In this document: one piece after another, positions 25,400 through 35,341 of the stretch
Layout: each line of letters opens with the position of its first letter
How positions within the stretch are numbered: position 1 is the stretch's first letter
Made by a program: the position numbers and the translations under genes
Source of the DNA: Polytrichum commune
Lineage: Eukaryota; Streptophyta; Polytrichopsida; Polytrichales; Polytrichaceae
DNA length: 64,000 bases
Assembly (NCBI GenBank): GCA_950295325.1
Contig: OX485803.1
Coordinates: 4,712,001-4,776,000 of the forward strand
Direction of reading: 5' to 3'
The notes under the pieces: generated by a model
Told to the model about the DNA's origin: nothing
The model's input: the letters and a program-made list of their open reading frames with translations, nothing else
The model's database searches: none

Positions 25400-27004
25400 T
25401 TTGAACGAGTCAATATTTGGTGAAACTGCTACTGCAGTTGCGATGCAAGAGATTCGTCGCCATGATCCGTATGTGATAAATCATAAACATCAAGAGTACC
25501 TTTGTCTTCTCAGCATTGATATAATCTAGTAATCTTTACAAGTCCTTTTCAAAAGACTGGCGTCATCACAGGCTTTATTTTTGAGTTTACAAATAGCAAT
25601 TTTGCAGGCCATTGAATTCTGGAACCTTTTGGTTGTCTGAACTAATTGTGTGAAATGCTGGCTCTTAATCAATGAGCATATTTGTACCTTTGTCTGAGCA
25701 GGATCATGATATGTGTCTCCTGATGTGTCTAATGCTTTGGGCTTTTGGCAGATCATTTACACACTCAGAGTTCCTTGCTGAGATTCAAGAAGATATAAGA
25801 CCAATTCTTCGAGCTTATCTAAAGGTAAGGTGTTTTGTAAAGCTGGATCATTGTCAGGAATTCGGCTGTCAAAAAGTTTTGGTGTGTGTTGACTAGGAAT
25901 TTCTGTTCTCATATTTGTGTTCCACTCACACACATTTGTTATCTTATTGTGCACCAGGGGGATTTGGCCATTTTAAATAAAAAGTGTTTTAGGGAGGTTG
26001 TAGAACGATGTCGCGCAGAGAGAAGAGCGTTAGAAAGCCAAGGCATCTACATGGATAACAAGGTAAAGCTCAAATGGTCTTGTATACCTGTATATATGAT
26101 ATTTTTGTGGTTCTTTTAGATCTGCTCAATTAACAACTAACCCTGAAGACTTTGCTTAGACATGTATACCTTCTATCAAAAATCTAATGTAGTGATATTT
26201 GGATCCTTGAACAGATTTTGCACATTTCTGATGTTGAAATTAAGGAAACAAAGCTGTTTGGCAACTTACCCATCATCATTGTTTCTGTGAGAATTTACCT
26301 CCCACTACCTTCACATGAATGTGTTTTTTTGCTCAACACTTAGTTTGGTTGTAGGATAGCTTTATTGCCCTTATATGCATTAAAATGCAAAGGTGTCCTT
26401 GATTCACTTTTAGGGGCAGGTCAGTGCACAAAATTTGCATCTGATTTTGTTGTAATTCTAGAGCACATTTTCAGGGTACTCTAGAGCCAGTAGTTGTGAT
26501 ACAATCTTTTAGGGTCGTATTTCTTAGAACTCATACATACAGTAGTTACTTGCAGCTGAGGTCATGTACTCAAAAATGCATTGTTGCTGGTACATCATGT
26601 AAGCTTTATTTTGAGGTGAAACGTTGTGAGTGCTATCACAAGAACCAAGTACCATATTCGGGTTATGGAATTATATTAGATAGCATTGATGACATTTAAA
26701 AGCACCTGAAATTATCCCCGCTTAGTAATAATCAGTAATGTAAGGTCTTCCCAAGGTCGATACCAATCTGATGCTGGTAAATACATTAGTTGAACAGAAG
26801 TACATGGCAAGTTTTATTGCACCAAATACATGGTTTATACTTAATTGATGAATCAGTCTGTTGTATTCAATTGCTTTGCATGCAAATTTGACCATTCTGG
26901 ATTGGTTTTGGCTATGACTAAGTGAACTTTGCTTTTCTAATTTTGACTTTCTTCTTGCCCTGAACAGTTTCGAACCCAACAGATCCACTGTGCACGAGAC
27001 AAAG
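25400..27004 (+). pseudogene. TIM44: Captured TIM44 gene fragment (5 exons with introns)
   Basis: Five consecutive exons, 25400-25468, 25752-25824, 25959-26062, 26215-26286 and 26968-27004, join in one open frame with intact GT-AG borders. They encode SIFGETATAVAMQEIRRHDP, SFTHSEFLAEIQEDIRPILR, GDLAILNKKCFREVVERC, ILHISDVEIKETKLFGNLP and FRTQQIHCARDK. This is the conserved C-terminal domain of TIM44, the mitochondrial matrix subunit that docks Hsp70 to the TIM23 import channel. The N-terminal region and the end of the domain are absent, so no functional TIM44 can be made. Retained introns show capture at the DNA level, not through mRNA. No stop codon or frameshift is seen within the fragment. 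Confidence 0.93.
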
Positions 27005-27095
27005 GTGGCAAACACAGGTCTCTTTGGTGTCCATTCTTCAATCTGCACCAACCCACACACCACTCAAACATAGGTGTCCGATTAACCAAATCAGG
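27005..27095 (-). repeat. MITE family A fragment at the TIM44/MSI4 junction
   Basis: About 85 bp matches one end of family A (CTCTTTGGTGTCCATTCTT, CCACACACCACTCAAACATAG). It sits exactly between the last TIM44 exon and the first MSI4-like exon, so the seam between the two captured loci falls in repeat sequence. Confidence 0.6.
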
Positions 27096-27120
27096 CCCAC
27101 TTATCTTAATGAATGACCTT

Positions 27121-27495
27121 GTGGATTGCAATGTGCAGTGGTGTCCTGACAGAGCATCCGTTTTCGGAAGCTGTGCTGAGGATGGATTGCTTAATGTTTG
27201 GGACTATGAGAAGGTTAGAGGTTTTTGCCAACTTTTAGTTTGTCTCCAGTTGGTCCTTCTGTGAGTTCTCACATTTCGAGTCCCAGTTAGCTGCACCTTT
27301 GAGATTGCACGTTGGTTTGTGAAGAGTCAAGTTTGAATAACTATGTCTTTCGTCACTTCAATATTAAATCGAAATCTTGTCAAGTAGTTTCTAATGTTGT
27401 CTAATATTACAGGTGGGCAAGACACTTGATACAAGTAAATTTAAGCAACCAGTGAAGGTGCCTTACGGACTTTTCTTTCAACATACAGGGCACAG
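27121..27495 (+). pseudogene. Captured MSI4/FVE-type WD40 gene fragment (2 exons)
   Basis: Exons of about 27121-27213 and 27413-27495 encode VQWCPDRASVFGSCAEDGLL-NVWDYEKV and VGKTLDTSKFKQP...GLFFQHTGHR. The AEDG-LNVWD segment and GLFFQH-GHR match the plant MSI4/FVE group of RBBP4-like histone-binding WD40 proteins, which act in histone deacetylase and Polycomb-type complexes. The two exons join in frame and then the homology stops, so this is about one and a half WD repeats of the parent gene. If the TIM44 exon ending at 27004 were spliced to the CAG at 27136-27138, the frame would stop after four codons. Confidence 0.88.
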
Positions 27496-27956
27496 GTGTG
27501 CAGTGTGGATACTTCACTTCCATGCCTCAAGTGAATAATATTCATGGAACTCTTAATTATTGCATTTGATAGATCACCGTAGACTGTTGTTTGGCTTAAC
27601 ACTATATAGAGTGTTGATAGGTGATTACTATGTTGGATTCAGTATGGGCTTCTAGATAGAGAGGACGTCATAGGACACTTGGTGATTTATGATAAGTCAT
27701 GAAGAGCACTCTATTCAATTGAATATGAATGGAAAAAATTGAATATGAATGTGTTTGGTGTTGTGGGAAGTTGCATCACATGTGAGCTTTTGATGAGTAT
27801 TTATGATATGTGTGATTCTTGGTAGCTAGTGGTAAGTGGAATAAAGAATAAGAGTAATGGATACATATTTGCATCGTATGACTGCTAGCAATCAACCAAG
27901 GGTCGAATTCTGTAAACATGTGGTCGCAACCCTTGCTCCCTTCTTCATTCCTTTTT

Positions 27957-28084
27957 GCTGAAGGATGATCTGACCAGGGTCAGTCATACTTTTGGTTTAT
28001 GTGACGGTGCGAAGTCGCATAAAAAGTCAGCACATAGAGAGTTCAGTAGTTAGCAGTTTGGTTCATGTAACTGACGGCAGTGAC
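27957..28084 (+). repeat. Right copy of the imperfect direct repeat flanking the cargo
   Basis: It begins GCTGAAGGATGATCTGACCA and continues GGTCAGTCATAC, TTTGGTTTATGTGAC and GTTTGGTTCATGTAACT. It parallels 23375-23500 in order and orientation. Confidence 0.8.
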
Positions 28085-30116
28085 ATGATATGTAGTTGAC
28101 TTGATAATGTAGTTGACTTGATATGCTGAATAAAATTGCAATACCTATATTGTTCTCCACATACAAAAGTTGTTGGTCATTGAACTGGCTGAAGTACTAT
28201 GAGTTCAGCAACTAACAATACATTTAACATTGACAATGGACTTGATTTATGTTTTTTGATTTCAGTGGGATTTTTATGCACGTGCCTAATTGTTGAAGCA
28301 TTTGAGACACTTGACTGCGCGATTTCATGAACTCGTGTCATAGGTTGTTTATAGACTTCATATCTATTGGTATTTTATTATAGTTGGCAAATTTAACTAT
28401 TATAGTATATCAATTTGTGGAGGATGTTGTTACTCTGAATTATTAGTCAGTAACATGAACCAAACTTCTCACTACTGAACTACAAGCTAGGGCGTCCATA
28501 AGTTGGATGATCCTGAAGCAGATATAGACTTTAAGGACTGTCACCAAAAATCTTCCAGTCTGAAGTTCTCTTTTAAGCTTACATGAAGGGGGGGGGAGTA
28601 CGTGTGGCAGTGAGTCTAGTATTCTAGATATTGGTAGCAGTCATTTGGTGAACTTGATGGTTAAACTGAGAGTTCTGGCATAACCAGTCCAGATCCATGT
28701 TGTGAAATTGTAGTGTGATTAGGGTTTTTAGTTCCCACGCTCAATTCCGCGTGGTTTTCTGAACAGGAGCAAGTGGCATTGACCGCCTTACATTGACAAA
28801 TGGCTAGGCGTGGAGCGACGGGGGCAAGCGACCTCCACCTCTGGGAACTAGAGGAGAGAGAGGCAGATAGATTGGGGCTAACGCATTACCGTTGCCCATG
28901 CAGGAACTGTATGGGAGGTCGTTGCATCAGTAGGGGAACCATTCGCAAGCATCTCAGAACCATCGGAAGAGACCCTCAATTCACTGTGCCTATTTTGGTA
29001 TGTCTACATAACTACTAGGAGAACAACTGAAATATGACTAGAACAGTTCAATATGGCATGGCCAACATTACTGGTTTTTATTAGAATTTGTGACTAGGTC
29101 TAGTCACATATGACTGATTCTAATCAAGGTTGACTGTCATAAGTAACATCCCACCAAAACTAGTCATGCATTCTCACTAAATCCAGTCATATCGGACACG
29201 CAATCAGGTAATGTTCCAGTGCTAAAATACTTTCAACTATTAATTCCGGGGGTGTGCTATGTTCAGGCTGGACTCGTGGATGCGGAACATGACCTTGTTG
29301 AAGAGGAAGTTAAGGAAAGCCCTCATCAGCTGGACAACAACAATGGGGGCATGGACGCAATAAGAATGATCATGGAGTGCCTCTCTAGATACGATAACCT
29401 CAAGGACGAAGACCGTGAGGATTGTAGAAGAACAGACGATGTGGAGGAGGACGACACAATCCCCGGGGAGGAAGGGGATTGCACGGCAGATTTAATGGAG
29501 GAATTACTTGCGCATGCCCGAACTCCCCTCTTTGCAGGTGCCACAACAAGTCGCTTGGTCGCAACTCTGCTACTCCTCAATTGCTTTGCGGTGTTTGGAG
29601 TATCGAATGCATTTGCTGATGAACTACTTCAACTGGTGCATATTCTCCTTCCAAGCGACAATTACCTACCCCGTTTCCACTATGAAGCCCGGAAGTATGT
29701 GGTGAAGCTGGGACTGTCCTATAACAACATTCATGCATGCCGCAATGGATGTTGCCTATTCAGGAAGGAGTTGCAGGATGCGAAGTCCTGTCCAAAGTGC
29801 AACGCCCCGAGATACAAGTCGGAGTCCAGCCCAATCCCATCCAAAATCCTACGCCACTTTCCGTTGATTCCCCGTCTGAAGCGCATGTACCGGTGCAAAA
29901 GATTGGCGGAACTTAACAAATGGCACGCCAATCAGAAGAAGAAGGGTATTAACGTGGAATGCGTCCCCGACTCGAAGGCCTGGAAGCATATTGATTCGTT
30001 GGATGCCAACTTTACAGATGAGCATAGGAACATACGCTTGGGGATAGCATTGGACGGTGTGAATCCGTTCGGAAACCAGTCGCTCAGTCACTCGACATGG
30101 CCGGTCCTTCTGGTGA

Positions 30117-30404
30117 ACTATAATTTGCCTGCATGGCTAGTGACAAAGCCATTTTTCATCATGCTTGCATTGCTTATTCCAGGTATTGCTTACACTCAGA
30201 ACTGATGACTGCATCTAGTAACCAGCATGGTAAGAAGGTTGACTGTGAATAGTGCAATTTCTGAAACCAGTCACTGGTTCCAATATCTACACTCAGAATT
30301 GTTGACTGCATCTAGTAACGAAAATGCACACAAGGTTTACTATAATTTGTCTGCATGACTAGTGACAAAGCCATTTTTCATCATGCTTGCATTGCTTATT
30401 CCAG
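30117..30404 (+). repeat. Intron bounded by a duplicated exon edge
   Basis: The last ~66 bases of exon 2 (30117-30182) recur almost exactly as the last ~66 bases of the following intron (about 30339-30404), offset 222 bp. Both copies include CATGCTTGCATTGCTTATTC followed by CAGGT. The upstream copy supplies the 5' GT and the downstream copy the 3' AG. Between them lies about 155 bp of the element's TGACTGCATCTAGTAAC repeat. Confidence 0.9.
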
Positions 30405-30926
30405 GTCGCGAGAGCGTGACCTCGGAGAACATCGATGTGTACCTTACTCCATTGATTGAAGAGCTCTTGGAACTTTGGAAAGGGGTACCAGCCATAGATG
30501 TGTCTGAAGAGCCCCCAAGACAGCATTTTAAAACTACGGGCTCTACTTCTTTGGTGCATTCATGACTTCCCTGCGTACGGCCTCACATCTGGCCAAGTCA
30601 CAAAAGGGTATAGAGCGTGTACCGAGTGTGGGCCAGATGTTACAACTCGGCGGTCAAAGGCTCTCGGAAAGAATGTATATTTAGGTCACCGCCGGTATCT
30701 CAGTAGATGGCATCCATATCATAGGCTCAGGCATTCATTTGATGGTCAACAGGAGTACCGACCTCCCCCTCCAATTCTAACAGGATGCGACATCAAGGGC
30801 TATGCACAAGAAAGATTGTCCTTCCTGCAAGAGTCACAGGGAAGAAGAGGTGGAGGAGAAGGCGACCCCATTCAGCGCACCGGAGTGAAGCGGCTCTCCG
30901 CTCTGTACAAGTTTCCGTATTGGCAG

Positions 30927-31448
30927 GTACTTAGCGCATTCACAGGTTCCAGTAACTGACATTTAGAATTGTTGACTGAATCTAGTAACAAACACGCTTA
31001 TCTAGTTGAATGTGAATAGTGCAATTTCTGAAATCAATCACTGGTTCCAGTAACTGACATTTAGAATTGTTGACTGAATCTAGTAACAAACACGCTTATC
31101 TAGTTGAATGTGAATAGTGTAATTTCTGAAATCAATCACTGGTTCCAGTAACTGATAGTTAGAATTGTTAACTGACTCTAGTAACAAACACGGTTAGCAG
31201 GTTGAATGTGAATAGTGCAATTTCTGAAATCAATCACTGGTTCCAGTATGTTCAGTTATAATTGTTGACTGACTCTAGTAACCTGGTTGGTAAGAAGAGT
31301 GACTGTGAATAGTGCAATTTCTGAAATCCATGACTGCCAGTATGGATGAAACAAAATATGGACCTATATCTTTTCAATGAATGCTTAAGAGTCTTTGTCG
31401 AAAGTGAGTAAATCTGACGCTAGAATGCTTTGCTGGGATTTCTGGCAG
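30927..31448 (+). repeat. Tandem-repeat intron in the transposase gene
   Basis: About four copies of a unit of 95-100 bp: ACTGACATTTAGAATTGTTG - ACTGAATCTAGTAAC - AAACACG - TTGAATGTGAATAGTGCAAT - TTCTGAAATCAATCACTGG - TTCCAGTA. The copies begin at about 30952, 31048, 31146 and 31250, and the first ones are nearly identical. Confidence 0.92.
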
Positions 31449-32347
31449 GACCTCCTCATTAGACATCTTTTGGATCCCATGCACTGCGAAAAAAACATCT
31501 GCGAGAACGTGATGAAAACAATTTGGGGAGTCCGTGACACTTTGAAGGCCCGGCTAGACTTAAAAGAGGCCAACATTCGACCATATCTGCACCCTCTTCC
31601 AGGAAGGAAACCTGGGTCTGTCGTATTTCCAACAGCTCCATATGTACTATCGAAAGAAGAGAAGGCAAAATTCATAGACATTATCCGCAATTTGAAGACT
31701 CCTACGAACTACGCTGGCCAACTTGCAAAATGCATTGCGTCGGATGGGGACTTGAAGGGGCTGAAATCTCATGACTACCATGTCTTGATGCAACAATTGC
31801 TCCCCTTGTGTTTGCGCACTCTCTTAGACAGGGATACGCGGGTGGCAATAATGCGGCTTAGCCGGGTGTTTGTACGATTGTGCGCAAAATCCGTAGATCC
31901 CTCGTCCATGGAACAGTTATTGGAGTACACAGCTGAGACTCTATGCATGCTAGAGATGGTTTTTCCACCTTCATTCTTTGATGTCATGTCGCACCTCCCC
32001 ATTCACCTGGTGCAGCAGTTGGATATATGTGGTCCCGTACACACCCGATGGATGTATCCTATTGAGCGGTACCTGAAGAGACTGAAGGGCTATGTTAGGC
32101 AACGAGCAAAACCTGAGGGATCCATGGCGAGGGGGTACACAATAGAGGAGGCGTTAGGATTTTGCACAGAGTACATGCAAGACTGTGAGCTAACACGCAG
32201 GAGGACTTGGGACGATGAGGAGGAAGTAGGGGCCAAGAGTGAGGTCGCGGAGGGTACAGGTCGATATCGACTCTTGACATCAGAGTTGAGGGCACGGATT
32301 CACGAGTTTGTTCTCACGAATGCTGAGCCTCTACAGTCATACAGAGA

Positions 32348-32669
32348 GTAAGCATCACATGTTTTAGTCATGCACTCTGTCTAGAAGGGACAATGTGACT
32401 CTATAGTCAACAAAGGTCTATTGCGTACTAATTCCAGTCATCATATTGCAACACATGACTAACAGATAGTAAGCATCACATGTTTTAGTCATGCACTCTG
32501 TCTAGAAGGGACAATGTGACTCTATAGTTAACAAAGGTCTATTGCGTACTAATTTCAGTCATCATATTGCAACACATGACTAGGGAATTAGATGTTGATG
32601 ACGTTTACATTTATCTGCCGGCTGTTTTTGTTATGTAAAAAATTTCCATCCACTGTGGCTTCCAATCAG
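32348..32669 (+). repeat. Intron with a 121-bp tandem duplication of its 5' splice site
   Basis: Two nearly identical units begin GTAAGCATCACATG at 32348 and 32469. Each contains TTTAGTCATGCACTCTGTC, AGAAGGGACAATGTGACTC and CACATGACTA. The duplication includes the donor site, so a second potential GT donor lies 121 bp inside the intron. Confidence 0.92.
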
Positions 32670-33298
32670 ACGTCACTACTTGGAGATGGAAGCGCGGCAC
32701 AGAATGCGTGCAGAGATACGTCGTCGGTCACGGGGCAGAAGAGCAGAGTATCCAGCAATCGCAAGGAATGAGCAGTGTTCTGAGTGGTTTCCTATCGCGG
32801 TGCAACGGGATGTGGCAGCAGGCACAGAGGTCCATGAAAATATTCTTGGCCTTGTCCTACCACCTTCATGCGAGGCAAAATCGTATCGCAGCATGTATGC
32901 ATACGAGAACCATATACGTGTGCGAGGAGCAGAGGGCCACTTGTCAATGTGCGACAGCGGAGTAGCTGCAACACTCACAATCTTGTCGTTCCAGCAGAAA
33001 TGACAAGAATCACAGGCTTGCGAACGTGGAGTACGTGGGGTGGGTCGAAGAGATTATTGGGGCTGACTATGGGAAGTTCGAAATACTCCTACTGTATTGT
33101 AAGTGGGTCCGCGCCACGTGGATTGGGCCACGGGCAACTATGAAAAGAGATGAGTACGATTTCACTCTCGTGAACATTGACTGTACCATTCCGTACTCAT
33201 CATATTCGTTTGCGTTTCCTCTTCATGCTCAACAGGTCTTCTTTGTTGACGATGTGGCACATCCTGGATGGAAGGTAGTTCTACGCAAAGAGGCATGA

Positions 33299-34412
33299 AG
33301 TGTGAAAGTGACTTCCATGGCTGAAGGAAGACAAGATCTACACTGCCTAAGCTTATGCGACGATGTTGTAACTCAGGGATTGATGGCACATCATGTCGCT
33401 GATGATACCGTAGCAATGCCACCTGTTTTATCAAGTTCCAGGGAGCTTTCTAGCAACGAGGTGCAGCTTGCTATGCAAATGGAGGATACAGAGGCAGACT
33501 ACAATGATGAATCACCACAGTAGGACTGTAGGAGCCCAACTACTATCTGTAGAATTTTGGTACAGCAAAAGAGTAGTCACAGAGATTGCACATTTAACAA
33601 ATTAAAGTTGTATGGACAAAGGGGGTTCATTACCAATATAAGTAAAGGAAATTGTGTCTGTGACTATGTTATATCGCAGTCATGACTGAATCCAGTAAAG
33701 AAAACTGTCCACATGACTACGTTATTTTGCAAACACTTTGGCATCTCAAAAAAGTATGGGAAGGTGATCAATAACGGCTTTGTTGTGAGCATGGGAATTC
33801 TGTAGCCTGGTTAAGCATACACGGCAATGTCGTGCATCTGAAAAGAAAGTGGGAAGATATTCCAAGTGGAATCATGATTTCTGGACGCCCAAGCCAATTA
33901 CTTACTAATTTTTGAAGGTGTGTTTAGTTCCTGTTTCTATGATGGGGTGCCTCTAAAATGACATGTGATCATGTTTGCGCGCAGACATGGTAGTGTTGAA
34001 TAGACGAGCTATTATGTAAGTGAAGATTATAGACCTACTTCTATATCACAACACTCACCCATGGAGCCAACGACTAGAGGACTTCAAAATCATCTGATTG
34101 AAATATATGACAACTATTAGTCAATTCATTTACTACAGGAAGTCATGTAGTCACCCAAACCAACTCTCTTACTACAGTAAGACATACATAACGCATTAGC
34201 ATTAGCATGACTACACATAGTGAGCACTCATAGCATGACTCTGGGAACCGGGCAGGAGAACATATGTCCCGTTCCCGTAGACGTTCCCACCCAGGTCCTC
34301 AAAAATATGACTACGTATATGACTAGACCATGACTGGACCCTCTTAGGACTGATTTTAGACTAAACCAATGACTGAGGTGACTACATAGTCATATGCCCT
34401 TAGTCACATCCG
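33299..34412. repeat. CACTA right subterminal region and possible lost transposase tail
   Basis: Up to 33523 the frame of the transposase's last exon stays open (CDDVVTQGLMAHHVADDTVA...DDESPQ). After that come TGACTA / TAGTCA motifs, clustered at 33660-33720 and 34100-34412, and a block with CCCGTTCCCGTAGACGTTCC (34261-34290) that resembles the left-end block. One TGACTGAATCCAGTAA motif lies at about 33682. Confidence 0.75.
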
Positions 34413-34440
34413 GTCACATTGGGCTGGTTTTCTTGTAGTG
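34413..34440 (-). repeat. CACTA right terminal inverted repeat
   Basis: Exact inverse of 14226-14253, followed directly by the TAT duplication at 34441-34443. Confidence 0.98.
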
Positions 34441-35341
34441 TATGGCCACTTGGTTGCGTCCTACCACCTTCCCATCATCTAATGGCCTTCTAAACAAAGG
34501 CACTCTCTTGAACGACCACTTGGTGGCTTCCGTTTGTTCGTGACAGACAATGTCTCCCCATCTTGGCCAATCACAAAAATTCTTTATGCAGAATATCCCC
34601 TAGCTGACACGACTAAAAGCATCCCCAGGAGAGGTGGCAACGCCACCACCAAATTAATGGTATTATAGGGAGCTTGGGGGTGACTGGCTTGGGTGGCGGG
34701 GCTACGAGGATGTACCCTACCCCAACAGACCCTATTGTAACGTTCTTTTTGTGGAAAATAGGGCCTGCTCTCAACCTTCGGTTCGACCCTCTATCTTGTT
34801 TTTTAGAGGTTGCCCTAAGGCCTACCCGACCCAACGTGACATCACTACATTTCCCCCAACATGTAATTAAACAGGTGCCCCGGCTCAAAACATCACAGTT
34901 CGCGGGCTACTTTGTTTATGGTTTTATCTTAGCTCAATAAATATTTGCCAACACTAATATTTAGTTTGAGTCATTTTTTTTCTCATTCATTTTCTTGGTC
35001 TAGCAATAATTGTGTAAGATACCAATTGAACATTTCCTTGCCACATGTTTACACCATATTCAATTCCAACGACAATCATGGATATTTAAAAAAAATTGCC
35101 ACGTGCATTTACCTAAATATCTACTGTGCACGACCAAAGTCATGTAGTACACCTTAACACAAGTTCCACCCTACAAATTGAAACATATGCTACATGTATG
35201 TCATTTCAAGTTTAAAAGGGATTTCATAGTGGTTCAGGGCTTCATAGTTTTGTGTTAGCCTTATAACCTTCTATCATTTTTATATGGGCCCAACCCATAC
35301 TCTCTCTTTTTCATTCATGTTCATAAGAAGAACACACTAGG

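Larger units (their letters stand above)
28800..33298 (+). pseudogene. CACTA TNP2-type transposase, frameshifted
   Basis: This is the En/Spm-class transposase that cuts at the TIRs. Exons: 28800-28997, 29267-30182, 30405-30926, 31449-32347 and 32670-33298. Exon 1 has the transposase-associated zinc motif (HYRCPCRNC). Exon 2 opens Transposase_21 with LGIALDGVNPFGNQS, including the first catalytic-type Asp. Exon 3 continues with FPAYG, KGYRACTECG and LGHRRYLSRWHPY. Exon 4 begins DLLIRHLLDPMHCEKN and carries DUF4218. Exon 5 carries DUF4216 (KFEILLLYCKWV, QQVFFVDD, WKVVLRKEA). Two single-base frameshifts break the frame: one near 30530 in a TTTTAAAA run, before LRALLLWCIHDFPAYG, and one near 32998, before NDKNHRLANVEYVGW. 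The frame stays open after the TGA at 33296-33298 to 33523, so that stop may also be a lesion. Assembly errors could explain the indels. Confidence 0.92.
14226..34440. mobile_element. CACTA (En/Spm) transposon, 20.2 kb, with captured host gene fragments
   Basis: The ends are CACTACAAGAAAACCAGCCC... at 14226 and its exact inverse at 34440, giving a perfect 28-bp terminal inverted repeat. TAT directly flanks both ends (14223-14225 and 34441-34443), the 3-bp target duplication expected of CACTA elements. Inside, a tnpA-like gene runs leftward and a TNP2-type transposase runs rightward. Tandem-repeat-rich subterminal regions lie at both ends. About 4.4 kb of captured host DNA sits between the divergent gene starts. 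Both transposase genes carry lesions, so this copy is probably non-autonomous. The perfect ends and intact duplication argue for a fairly recent insertion. Confidence 0.97.

Noticed and set aside
25400..27495. A fused TIM44-MSI4 chimeric protein
   Set aside because: Splicing the TIM44 exon ending at 27004 to the nearest CAG before the MSI4 exon puts the MSI4 part out of frame with a stop after four codons. No alternative acceptor could be supported.
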